Source of the DNA: Leptospiraceae bacterium
GTDB taxonomy: Bacteria > Spirochaetota > Leptospiria > Leptospirales > Leptospiraceae
DNA: 64,000 bases
NCBI GenBank assembly: GCA_024233875.1
Contig: JACKPB010000001.1
Coordinates: 372,001 to 436,000 of the forward strand
Direction of reading: 5' to 3'
Shown piece by piece: positions 17,346-25,717 of this stretch (position 1 is its first letter; each line of letters starts with the position of its first letter). The notes beneath the pieces were generated by a model that worked only from the letters and a program-made list of their open reading frames with translations, was not told where the DNA came from and searched no databases. Both the position numbers and the translations under genes were made by a program.

Positions 17346-18377
17346 CTAATCTTCGTACAGGTTTTTTAGTAAGTTTTCCATTTCAATGGTTAGGGTCTGG
17401 TTTCTTCTCGCCATAATTTTTTTTGTGTCATTGATAAAAATATCAAGGCGGTACTTTGAATCTTTACTTGCCCAACGAAAACTTTCAGAATATCCTGAGT
17501 GTCTCTCAGCAATGATATTGCAACCGATATCAATCGTAGAACCTGTGTTCATCATAGTGCCGATTGCAATTTTTGAAAAATCTCCAATGATGGAGCCAAA
17601 TTTGATGGTATTTGTAGTAATGGATTTGTCTTTGATGTGAATTTTGACGATACCATAGTTGTTTTTCAGGTCGGAAGTCGTTGCCAGTGCACCAATATTT
17701 ACCCAGGATCCGACAAAAGAATGACCTAGAAATCCTTCATGATGTTTGTTGGTAAAGTCACCTATATAAGAATTCTCAATTTCTCCACCTAATCTGCAGG
17801 TAGTTCCAATAATGCACCCACCTGTGATTCGGGCATTGTCCAGATGGGTACCCGGGCCTATGTACACCGGTCCTTCTATGTAGGTAAAAGGAGAAATCTT
17901 CACACCCTTGTCTATGATGACAGGCCCTTTTCGGACATCAAATACCACATTGGGCAAAATATCTACTTCACTGTGAATGATGAGATTTTTGGGTTTGCCT
18001 ATAGTGGAATACAAATTGGGTTTTACCTTAAATTTGGATGGCCATTTTTTATGTGATTTGAGAATATCAATGTCTTCCCGAATTCGATTTCCAATATTTT
18101 GGATGATTTCCCAGGGTTTGTAGGTTTCCGGAGTCAGACTGAACTCCACGTCCTCATTTGAATAGGGTTGGATGAAAGGATATCTCTGGAGAAAGGCTTC
18201 TGAAAAAATTGGATTCGAATGCTTGTAAAAAATTTTTACATCCGGATTTAAAATACGTAAACGCTCAAGAGGAGAGTAGATTCCATCCTTCAATTCTGAA
18301 AAAGAAAAAAGTCGATAGGGGATGAGTTGTGAGGAATCTAGATTGCTTTCATCAATCAATACACGGTTCAAAAACAT
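17346..18377 (-). CDS. Alternative GlmU-like UDP-GlcNAc pyrophosphorylase / acyltransferase
   Basis: 343 residues. The N-terminal 100 residues form a short, atypical nucleotidyltransferase region. From about residue 125 to 300 the sequence has the I/L/V hexapeptide pattern of a left-handed beta-helix (I-D-K-G-V-K-I, G-P-V-Y-I-G-P-G-T, I-G-D-F-S-K-I-A-I-G). This layout and length match the family annotated as the alternative bacterial GlmU of Bacteroidetes and some spirochaetes. Its neighbour is GlmM, one base away, which supports a role in converting glucosamine-1-P to UDP-GlcNAc for peptidoglycan and lipid A. No canonical GlmU is in the window. Confidence 0.8.
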   Translation of the reverse strand: MFLNRVLIDESNLDSSQLIPYRLFSFSELKDGIYSPLERLRILNPDVKIFYKHSNPIFSEAFLQRYPFIQPYSNEDVEFSLTPETYKPWEIIQNIGNRIREDIDILKSHKKWPSKFKVKPNLYSTIGKPKNLIIHSEVDILPNVVFDVRKGPVIIDKGVKISPFTYIEGPVYIGPGTHLDNARITGGCIIGTTCRLGGEIENSYIGDFTNKHHEGFLGHSFVGSWVNIGALATTSDLKNNYGIVKIHIKDKSITTNTIKFGSIIGDFSKIAIGTMMNTGSTIDIGCNIIAERHSGYSESFRWASKDSKYRLDIFINDTKKIMARRNQTLTIEMENLLKNLYED

Positions 18378-19748
18378 TTAGTACTTTTCCACAATTGTGT
18401 TGGCTTCCATTATAAGGTTTTTCAAATCGGATTGAGAGCGCGCTTCAGCAATCACCCGCAGTATGGGTTCGGTGTTTGATGCTCTGACGTGAAACCAAGA
18501 ATTCTCAAATTCGATCCTGAGACCATCTTTCTCATTTGGTACTCCGGCGTAAAATGAATCTTTCAAGTTCTTAAAGATTTTTGAAACGTCTTTTCCACGA
18601 ATGGGTATGGCCACTTTTTGCATGTAGATCTGTGGCATTTCATCGACAAGAGAATCGATCCCGGACTTTTCTCGTGCCATAAGATTGAGAATGTGAGCAA
18701 TTCCTGAGAGAGAATCCCGTCCATAGGAATCTATCATCGGGTCAATCACTCCACCATTTCCCTCACCACCAAAAAATGCTTTTTCTGCCAACATTTCCGA
18801 AACGACATTCGCTTCACCCACAGCAGATCTGAGAACAATCTTTCCTTCTTTTGCCATCACATCTTCATTGATGAAGCTTGTGGACAGATTGATAACCATT
18901 TTCTTGCCTGATGAGGGCAAAACCGACCTTGCACTCATAGGAAGGGTGTATTCTTCCGAGATAGCTCCTTTGAAGGGAGTGAGAAGAACCAAACGGTCAG
19001 CATCGGGATCGAGGGCAAAGCCAATTTGGGCGTCTGTCCTTTTCATTTCTCTCGATGTTTTCTTTAAAGCTTCCGGAGTGGGTTCGGGTTCTCTCGGAAA
19101 AACCTTGGTGGGATCGCAGGAATATTCATAAACCTTGCAACCGAGCTGTTTCAAGAGTTCGGGTATGACAAGACTTCCTCCACCGTTCACAGCATCTACG
19201 AATACTTTGTACTTGCGTTTCTTTATGCTTTCCACATCGACACGCTTGAGAACACTTTCAATATGAGATTGAATTTGATCTCTGGCAAAAAGTTTTAGAG
19301 TGGAGTTGGGCATGTGGGAAGGGGGTCGAAATTTGTTTTTTTCTAAATGATAAAGTAAGGCATCGATTTGGGTTTTGTTAAAGAAGAATCCGTTTTTTCC
19401 TATGAGCTTGAAGGCATTCCAAATCAAAGGGTTGTGGGATGCAGAAATCATTATCCCGGCTGAAGCTTTCGAAGATTTGACGACAGCCTTTACAGTTGGG
19501 GTGGGAACGATTCCCAGAGAGACAACATGGATACCTTTGGAAAGTAAGACACCGGTGATTAGATTTTCTATAAATAGACCGGAAGGTCTGGAGTCTCTTC
19601 CCAAAACCACAGTCTTGGGTTGAATGGTTTCTATAAATGCATTGGTATAGAGTAGAATGGATTCCAGATTCAAACCACCGGGTATCTTGCCGCGAATTCC
19701 GGAGACGGAAATCATTAGGTCGCTTGAGTTTTTAGTGGATCCTGACAT
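18378..19748 (-). CDS. glmM: Phosphoglucosamine mutase (GlmM, phosphohexomutase family)
   Basis: 456 residues with the four phosphohexomutase signatures: active-site phosphoserine Ser104 in S-A-S-H-N-P, metal-binding D-P-D-A-D-R, the sugar-binding G-E-G-N-G-G, and the phosphate-binding R-A-S-N-T-E-P near the C terminus. It interconverts glucosamine-6-P and glucosamine-1-P. The sequence style and the GlmU-like neighbour (stop and start adjoin) favour GlmM over phosphomannomutase, but specificity is inferred. It heads the minus-strand run 14876-19748. Confidence 0.85.
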   Translation of the reverse strand: MSGSTKNSSDLMISVSGIRGKIPGGLNLESILLYTNAFIETIQPKTVVLGRDSRPSGLFIENLITGVLLSKGIHVVSLGIVPTPTVKAVVKSSKASAGIMISASHNPLIWNAFKLIGKNGFFFNKTQIDALLYHLEKNKFRPPSHMPNSTLKLFARDQIQSHIESVLKRVDVESIKKRKYKVFVDAVNGGGSLVIPELLKQLGCKVYEYSCDPTKVFPREPEPTPEALKKTSREMKRTDAQIGFALDPDADRLVLLTPFKGAISEEYTLPMSARSVLPSSGKKMVINLSTSFINEDVMAKEGKIVLRSAVGEANVVSEMLAEKAFFGGEGNGGVIDPMIDSYGRDSLSGIAHILNLMAREKSGIDSLVDEMPQIYMQKVAIPIRGKDVSKIFKNLKDSFYAGVPNEKDGLRIEFENSWFHVRASNTEPILRVIAEARSQSDLKNLIMEANTIVEKY

Positions 19749-19766
19749 GATCTAAAGAGAAGGATA

Positions 19767-19839
19767 TGGGCGATGACAGGATTGAACTGCCGACCCGCTG
19801 CTTGTAAGGCAGCTGCTCTCCCAGCTGAGCTAATCGCCC
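19767..19839 (-). tRNA. tRNA-Val (anticodon TAC)
   Basis: Complete 73-nt cloverleaf on the minus strand: acceptor GGGCGAT/ATCGCCC, D stem GCTC/GAGC, anticodon stem GCTGC/GCAGC around loop CTTACAA (anticodon TAC), T loop TTCAATC. CCA is not encoded. It lies 18 bases before glmM and 51 after rpsT, so all three may share a transcript. Confidence 0.95.
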
Positions 19840-19890
19840 TTCATTTAAGACATTAAAAAAAAGATAGGTGGTATGTCCAGAAAAATAGTG

Positions 19891-20160
19891 TTAAGCCGCC
19901 TTAAGAGCAGTAATTTTTTTTGCCATTCTACTCTTTTTTCTGCTGGCATTATTTTTGTGGATAAGGCTTTTTTTTGCAGCTTTATCGAGAAGAGAAGCAT
20001 AAGAATTGAACATATTAGCTGCTTCTTCGGTATTACCGGCTTTGATTGATTTCAGAATGTTTTTAGCGTAGGTTCGAATAGTAGACTTTTGTGCTGAATT
20101 TCTCGCTTTTCGTTTCTCTGTTCTACGAATATCTTTTTTTGAAGAACGTAAATTTGCCAT
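19891..20160 (-). CDS. rpsT: 30S ribosomal protein S20
   Basis: The start is ATG 20160 (M-A-N-L-R-S-S-K-K-D-I-R-R), matching the standard S20 N terminus; a 15-residue longer in-frame ORF is not typical. 89 residues, Lys/Arg-rich helical protein binding 16S rRNA. A GGAG lies about 13 bases upstream of the start. The intergenic region to the divergent gene at 20356 is rich in A and T tracts and should hold its promoter. Confidence 0.95.
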   Translation of the reverse strand: MANLRSSKKDIRRTEKRKARNSAQKSTIRTYAKNILKSIKAGNTEEAANMFNSYASLLDKAAKKSLIHKNNASRKKSRMAKKITALKAA

Positions 20161-20355
20161 GGTATTGAAAATACTCCTATCGTTTGTATAGAACAGAATT
20201 TTCATTATCCTTCTGCAGTCAAGAAAAATTGGTCATTCTGTTCCTGCTTAAAAAAAATTAAAAAAATTTTTAAGAGAATTTTTTTTCTCAAATATTTTGG
20301 AACCCTAATCGGTAGAGCTAAATTTTTTTACTTTTGACTGAATGGAGGTAGATTC

Positions 20356-20655
20356 ATGACACCAATCTTAGTTTCTTTGGATGAAGGGGTTTGGGATCTT
20401 TTGGGGAGAGATAGGAGGGTGCTTCGGGATTTACTTTATCACGGGTTGATCGTTCATCCACCCGGTTTCGAGAGTTTGAATCAGAATACCGGGGTAACGG
20501 TTCGTATCGACGTTGATTTTTTCTTTCGAAAAGAATTATTGAATTTTGCAAGAGAAATCAATGTGGAACCCTCGGAAGCAGCAGGAAAAATAATAACTAA
20601 TTCCTTGCTTTCGCTTGTCTATAGAGAGAAAGGAATACAATTCAAATTGAGTTGA
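20356..20655 (+). CDS. Small protein of unknown function
   Basis: 99 residues, with a good ribosome site (GGAGG) 8 bases before the ATG, so it is very likely expressed. The sequence is mixed alpha/beta with F-F-F-R-K-E-L-L-N-F-A-R-E-I-N-V-E-P-S-E-A-A near the C terminus, which could be a helix-turn-helix-like or ribbon-helix-helix segment, but no family is recognised. It is divergent from rpsT and precedes two hypothetical genes by about 90 bases. Confidence 0.75.
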   Translation: MTPILVSLDEGVWDLLGRDRRVLRDLLYHGLIVHPPGFESLNQNTGVTVRIDVDFFFRKELLNFAREINVEPSEAAGKIITNSLLSLVYREKGIQFKLS

Positions 20656-20743
20656 TGGAAGGGAAAAGAAAAAAACTTCTTTATCCCAGAATCCCTGAAA
20701 ATAAATTGATTGTGAATGATTCCAAGACCACATCGGAGTGTGT

Positions 20744-21439
20744 ATGAACCCAGAAGATAATGAAGGGATGAATTTAGATGATTTTGATTTAAATATAGAA
20801 ACTACGAAATCTACTTCAGGTCAGACGAAGGAAGAAACTGTAGTCTCAACAGGAAAGGAGATCATTCCGCCTACCAATAGAGAGGAAGAGAAATTGTTCA
20901 TTCAGGATATTCTCAAGCTTCTTCTTAAGAATTGGGATCGTATCAATGCAGCACTGACTAATCTAAAAAATTCAAAAATTTTTGATATAACCGGCGATCC
21001 ATCAGAAAATCGCAATATTATCGCAAATATTCAGAGGGATTTTGAGCAGGATATCTATGATCAGATAGAGAAATTGGAATACAAGCACAAGGAAATCAGT
21101 TCCCATCCAAAGTCTCTTTCCTTTTATACTTTAAACTACACCAAATTGCAAAAAGAAGTTTTGAAGGGTATTCTCAACGATAAAGGTAAGATGGATCAGA
21201 TCCTTTCCTGGGAAATGCAATTAGGTTTTACTAATTTTGTTTCAAAATTTGGAAAAATGATTTCCGAACTATTGAATTTGATGAATATGAAAACTACTCA
21301 GGGGCATATCAAAGCACTAAACTCTGCGCAACAACAAATGTTTGAAGACGCTAAGCAGGTGAGTGTCATGTGCATTCAGGATATAGATATCATTCGAAGA
21401 AATGTCGAAGAGTGGAAGGAGAATAGTAATTCGTTTTAA
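20744..21439 (+). CDS. Helical acidic protein of unknown function
   Basis: ATG 20744 follows GGAG by five bases and is preferred over the GTG at 20738. 231 residues: an acidic low-complexity N terminus (about 50 residues, D/E/T-rich) followed by long helices. No membrane segment or known motif is seen. Its stop codon is immediately followed by the ATG of the next gene (TAAATG), so the two are probably one operon and possibly partners. Confidence 0.72.
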   Translation: MNPEDNEGMNLDDFDLNIETTKSTSGQTKEETVVSTGKEIIPPTNREEEKLFIQDILKLLLKNWDRINAALTNLKNSKIFDITGDPSENRNIIANIQRDFEQDIYDQIEKLEYKHKEISSHPKSLSFYTLNYTKLQKEVLKGILNDKGKMDQILSWEMQLGFTNFVSKFGKMISELLNLMNMKTTQGHIKALNSAQQQMFEDAKQVSVMCIQDIDIIRRNVEEWKENSNSF

Positions 21440-22288
21440 ATGAATTTGTATCGATGGATAAGTAGGATTCTGAGGAAATCCCAAAAAAATTCGGTAGATT
21501 TAAGTAAGGACGAGATTTCAGCACTTCTAAATAAGATTAGGGCTGACTACTCGGACTACTCCAAAGAAAATCCAAAAGCATTTCATATTTTACCTTTTGA
21601 AGAAAGATATACCCAGGTATTGAAAACCAGGGCCGATCTAGCTTCTTTTCTGAAAGTTGAGATCGACTATCTCGAAAAGCTCAAAAAAATTCACAATCAA
21701 AGAAAAGAGAAGATGGAGATTGTTCGATCGAGTCCCATGGATAGGATTCTCGAGGAACAGGAAAGAGCGATTCAACACTATCCATACAATGACTTCCATC
21801 CTCAGGGAAGAAGGGAGTTGAAGTTTTTTTACGGTGCCATTTTGGAGTATGCAGAGAGAGAATTGATTTTGCTTCAAAAGATTTTCAAAGGCACACCTGA
21901 AATCAAAAACATTTTCGATCCTATTCTAAGTCTGGAAAGGTTGGGAGTTTCCAAAAAAGGAATTCCCAGTCTTAAGATCTCAGAACACATCAAATCGATC
22001 CTGGCTACCAATGGAAATCCATTACGAATAGAACAGGAAACTCAAAATCTAATCAAAGATGGTTGCATCGCACTTAAAGTCATCTGTGAAAATCTGGATA
22101 TTTCTATTAAAAATAAATTGGTTTCTTCTACAGCCATTCTGAGCTCGGAAGAAGTGGAGGGATCGGAGAAGTTTCAGGAATATGCCGGAAAGACCTATGA
22201 AGAAATTTTGAAACAAATTTATGAAAAATCTTCAAAAATTATCAAAGATTTTCGGATGGAAGGGATTTTAAGTATTAAGAAGCCTTGA
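21440..22288 (+). CDS. Helical protein of unknown function, coupled to the preceding gene
   Basis: 282 residues, charged and mainly helical, with no signal peptide. The start is the ATG directly after the preceding TAA. I recognise no domain. Both genes lie between the rpsT region and the three-tRNA cluster, and nothing around them suggests a pathway. Confidence 0.72.
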   Translation: MNLYRWISRILRKSQKNSVDLSKDEISALLNKIRADYSDYSKENPKAFHILPFEERYTQVLKTRADLASFLKVEIDYLEKLKKIHNQRKEKMEIVRSSPMDRILEEQERAIQHYPYNDFHPQGRRELKFFYGAILEYAERELILLQKIFKGTPEIKNIFDPILSLERLGVSKKGIPSLKISEHIKSILATNGNPLRIEQETQNLIKDGCIALKVICENLDISIKNKLVSSTAILSSEEVEGSEKFQEYAGKTYEEILKQIYEKSSKIIKDFRMEGILSIKKP

Positions 22289-22326
22289 CGGGAAAATCGT
22301 TATTTTTAGTCTGACAAATAGCCTTG

Positions 22327-22398
<72 letters not shown>

Positions 22399-22412
22399 AG
22401 ATTGTTACCTTT

Positions 22413-22486
<74 letters not shown>

Positions 22487-22500
22487 CGGTTAAAAAAAAT

Positions 22501-22574
22501 GGAGAGCGTAGCTCAGTTGGTAGAGCTCCAGATTGTGGTTCTGGCTGTCGCGGGTTCGACCCCCGTCGCTCTCC
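22501..22574 (+). tRNA. tRNA-His (anticodon GTG)
   Basis: 74-nt cloverleaf with the extra 5' G (22501) paired with C73, a hallmark of tRNA-His. The anticodon loop is TTGTGGT between CCAGA and TCTGG. The 3' acceptor strand also serves as the left arm of the terminator at 22569-22600. Confidence 0.95.
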
Positions 22575-22600
22575 CATTGTCTTTTGGGAGAGGTTTTTTT
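22569..22600 (+). terminator. Intrinsic terminator sharing bases with the tRNA-His acceptor stem
   Basis: CTCTCCC (22569-22575) pairs with GGGAGAG (22586-22592), followed by G and seven Ts. The left arm is the 3' end of tRNA-His, so the acceptor stem and the terminator hairpin cannot form together in the same transcript. It ends the tRNA-Pro/Arg/His transcript. Confidence 0.8.
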
Positions 22601-22663
22601 GACCTCAATTAGATTTCTTAACGTATCAATCTCGCATTGATTTTACTTTGGTAACCAAATCCT

Positions 22664-23575
22664 ATGAATTATAAAGATCTCGTCGAAAGGGCACTGGAAC
22701 CTATCTGTGTCATAAATTCTGAAAATACAATCATCTATGCAAATCCAGCTTTCATTGAACTCACCGGATATTCATCCGATGCAATTATGAACATGGACTT
22801 TTCCCTTCTTCTTCCTGCAGATGTGGCGAGTAAGCACAAGGAACTCATTCAGAGATTCATTTTGAGTGGAAACTCGGAATCTTCAGTTCTCGGAAAGATG
22901 AGAAGACTTCAGCTGGTCTTAAAGTCCGGAGACCTGATTCCTATCGAATTGAAAGCGTTTGAAATGACCGAAGATCCGGATTTGGGTAGGGTGTTTGCCG
23001 GAGTATTTCGTGACTTAAGAGAGTCCGAGAAAAACCAACTCGAATACAATCGTTTGCTTTATGATCTCGATAAGCTGGGATTCATTGATCCAATTTCACA
23101 ATTGCCCAATGAAAAGTTTTTATTTACCCGACTAGAAGAAACTCTCAGCAATTCCAGAAACAATCGTGAATCCATTTATTCCATAATCAATCTTGATGAA
23201 ATGGAACAGATCAATAATAAATACGGTAGAGAGGCAGGAGATTTGGTAGTCAGAAAGATAGCCACAGAATTTCAATATGGAATTCGATTGAAAGACTATC
23301 TGGGTAGATTGGAAAATGGAAACCTTGCCTGTCTTTTCCCAAGCACATCGCTTTCGGATGTAATACATCTCCTTGATAATATCAGATCCTTAATCAGTAG
23401 AAAAAAAGGCTTCATTGATCAGGATCCAAATATGAAAGTTACAGTTTCTATTGGATGTTCCAGAATCTTATTTCCGGCCAAAACAATTGATTCATACGTT
23501 CAGGAAGCTGAAAAAGCACTCAAGCGTGCCAAATCGGAAGGAAAGAACAAGCTTCTGGTATTTGGATTTTATTGA
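22664..23575 (+). CDS. PAS domain plus degenerate GGDEF domain protein
   Basis: 303 residues: a PAS fold (about 5-125; A-N-P-A-F-I-E-L-T-G-Y) and a GGDEF-fold domain (about 140-300, starting D-P-I-S-Q-L-P-N-E). At the active site, where GG[D/E]EF is expected, the sequence is G-R-L-E-N-G-N-L (residues 214-221), so diguanylate cyclase activity is unlikely. It may act as a sensor or a c-di-GMP/GTP-binding protein. It precedes ftsQ by 136 bases on the same strand. Confidence 0.88.
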   Translation: MNYKDLVERALEPICVINSENTIIYANPAFIELTGYSSDAIMNMDFSLLLPADVASKHKELIQRFILSGNSESSVLGKMRRLQLVLKSGDLIPIELKAFEMTEDPDLGRVFAGVFRDLRESEKNQLEYNRLLYDLDKLGFIDPISQLPNEKFLFTRLEETLSNSRNNRESIYSIINLDEMEQINNKYGREAGDLVVRKIATEFQYGIRLKDYLGRLENGNLACLFPSTSLSDVIHLLDNIRSLISRKKGFIDQDPNMKVTVSIGCSRILFPAKTIDSYVQEAEKALKRAKSEGKNKLLVFGFY

Positions 23576-23711
23576 TTTCCTTGAAGAAAAAAAACTAAAG
23601 AGACAAAATATTTTACATAATTTTCTGTTATGTCCGATAACCTAAATTAGAGAACCTGTTGGGAGCTAGTTTGGGCATAGATTTGATTGTAAGATAAGAC
23701 ATAAATTTATT

Positions 23712-24452
23712 ATGGATACATTAGAATGGGTGAAGGGACTTTTTGAAAAGAAGCTGAGAATCCCTATCATAATTCTGATTGGATTTATGGTCTATTTTGC
23801 TGGTAACAAACTGGGAGTCGGAAAGCTTACTAACGGCTCACCGGGGAAACTGGTCTTACAGGGACACAATCGGTTAACTAAAGAGGAGATACTTCAGATA
23901 CTACACATTGATTCAAGCACAACTGTTGAAGATATCGATACGAATGAAATGGAAGTGCGATTGAAAAGACATCCCAGGATTTTGAGTGCTAAGGTAGGGG
24001 TAAGGTCAAAAGACCAGATTCTTGTTCAAATTGAAGAGAAAAAGGCAAGTATGGTAATCAATATGAATGATACATTGTATGAAGTAGATTCCGGATTGAA
24101 TATTCTCTCTGTGGACGATGTGCGGGACAATGAGCTTTTCTTAATTAGTGGTGATTTTAAAATTCAGGAAGGGAAGATCGTCAGTCCACTTCTGATGGAT
24201 GTAATACAATCTATGGATTCTGCATTCAGCCAGTATCCCAATCTGAAAGAGAGAATTTCAGAAGTTAAACTCCAGAAGGACGGAAATCTTGTTTTGTACA
24301 TCCAGTATCCGGAACGATTGAAAGTGTATGCGGGCACAAATTTGGATGCCCTACAGATTCGTAAATTATATGTATCCCTGGCTTATTTTGAGGAAAAAAA
24401 TATCAAAGTCAAAACGCTTGATCTAAGAGGAGATGATGCTGTTTTTCAGTAA
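23712..24452 (+). CDS. ftsQ: Cell division protein FtsQ/DivIB
   Basis: 246 residues: a short cytoplasmic N terminus, one membrane helix (about 18-34), then a POTRA domain (L-V-L-Q-G-H-N-R-L-T, with R-H-P-R-I-L-S-A-K-V) and a beta domain. Length and order are those of FtsQ. It lies five bases before ftsA and belongs to the ftsQ-ftsA-ftsZ operon. It assembles with FtsL/FtsB in the divisome. No murein-synthesis (mur/ddl) genes precede it here. Confidence 0.9.
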   Translation: MDTLEWVKGLFEKKLRIPIIILIGFMVYFAGNKLGVGKLTNGSPGKLVLQGHNRLTKEEILQILHIDSSTTVEDIDTNEMEVRLKRHPRILSAKVGVRSKDQILVQIEEKKASMVINMNDTLYEVDSGLNILSVDDVRDNELFLISGDFKIQEGKIVSPLLMDVIQSMDSAFSQYPNLKERISEVKLQKDGNLVLYIQYPERLKVYAGTNLDALQIRKLYVSLAYFEEKNIKVKTLDLRGDDAVFQ

Positions 24453-24457
24453 ACATT

Positions 24458-25708
24458 ATGGAATTGAATAGTATAGTTGCACTAGATTTAGGATCTTCTC
24501 AAATCAAAGTAGTAGTGGGAAGGCCGCTCAAAGATGATTTTATAGAAATTATAGGGCAGGGAACCTCTGTCTGCGATGTGATTAAAGGCGGAGCTGTAAC
24601 TAATATCGAAACTACTGTCCGTTCGATTCGTGAAGCAATCGATAAAGCTGAACTCATGGCTGGATTGGAAATCCGAGAAGTAGTTGTGAACCTTTCCGGT
24701 AAAACAATCAGAGCAGGAAATCACAAAACAACAGTAGCGATTCCGAGTAGGGAAAAAGTAGTTAGGGAAGAAGATATCAATCGTGTAATTGAAGCGATAC
24801 TATCCATCACTCCTATCCCTCCCGACCAGGAAATCGTCCATGTATTGACCAAAGAATTTTCTGTTGATGATCAAACTAATATAAAGACTCCGCTCGGTAT
24901 GACAGGATTGAGGCTGGAGGGTGAAGCACATATTGTAACTGTAGGTTCGACCTCCAAAAACAATCTTGAAAAATGTATTAAAAATGCTAATTTAGAACTT
25001 TATGATATGATTCTTTCCAGTTTTGCCTCATCGGAAGCAGTTCTTACTTCCAGTGAGAAAGAGTTGGGAACAGCGGTTGTCGACATTGGTGGTGGTATTA
25101 CTGATATCGTAATCTATAAAGATGGTGGTGTTGCTTATTCCAGTGTAGTCCCTATCGGAGGAAGCAATATTACAAAAGACCTATCCATTGGGTTGAAAAC
25201 ATCTCCCGATGCTGCCGAAATGATAAAAAAAGAATTCGGGCAGGCAACCAGAAAAGGGATAGACCCAACTGAAAAAATTGAAATTCCTCCTCTCAACGGT
25301 AGACCCTCGATGATTATTTTGAAGCAGGATCTCATCCGAATCATTGAAGCCAGAGTAGAGGAAATTTTTGAGTATGTAAATCAGGAATTAGAAAAATCAG
25401 GCATCAAATCTTCACTTTCGGGTGGGGTGATTTTAACAGGTGGTTCCAGTAAAATCCCCGGAATTGAAACAGTAGCATCTGAAATCTTGGGATTATCTGT
25501 GATCCGAGCCAAGCCTACTCAATTGGCAGGTCTGTTTGAGCAGGTGGCTTCTCCGGAGTACTCTACTGCTGTTGGATTGATTAAATACATTGCCAGAAGT
25601 CCTGATTTTGACAGTGAATATGAAGATACAAACCGTTACTCTTCCGCCGGTCATCGGGGGGGGAACATAAAAGATAAAGTTATTGGTTGGATAAAAGACA
25701 ATTTATAG
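24458..25708 (+). CDS. ftsA: Cell division protein FtsA
   Basis: 416 residues of the actin/HSP70 ATPase fold: phosphate-1 L-D-L-G-S-S-Q-I-K, phosphate-2 V-D-I-G-G-G-I-T-D, and the adenosine motif L-T-G-G-S-S. The C terminus (K-V-I-G-W-I-K-D-N-L) is the amphipathic membrane-targeting helix. It tethers FtsZ to the membrane and recruits late divisome proteins. It is directly followed by ftsZ, nine bases away. Confidence 0.97.
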   Translation: MELNSIVALDLGSSQIKVVVGRPLKDDFIEIIGQGTSVCDVIKGGAVTNIETTVRSIREAIDKAELMAGLEIREVVVNLSGKTIRAGNHKTTVAIPSREKVVREEDINRVIEAILSITPIPPDQEIVHVLTKEFSVDDQTNIKTPLGMTGLRLEGEAHIVTVGSTSKNNLEKCIKNANLELYDMILSSFASSEAVLTSSEKELGTAVVDIGGGITDIVIYKDGGVAYSSVVPIGGSNITKDLSIGLKTSPDAAEMIKKEFGQATRKGIDPTEKIEIPPLNGRPSMIILKQDLIRIIEARVEEIFEYVNQELEKSGIKSSLSGGVILTGGSSKIPGIETVASEILGLSVIRAKPTQLAGLFEQVASPEYSTAVGLIKYIARSPDFDSEYEDTNRYSSAGHRGGNIKDKVIGWIKDNL

Positions 25709-25717
25709 GAGCTTAGG

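Noticed and set aside
20354..20733. Two minus-strand ORFs (20354-20551 and 20536-20733) opposite the 99-residue gene
   Set aside because: They overlap a plus-strand gene that has a strong Shine-Dalgarno; no independent support.
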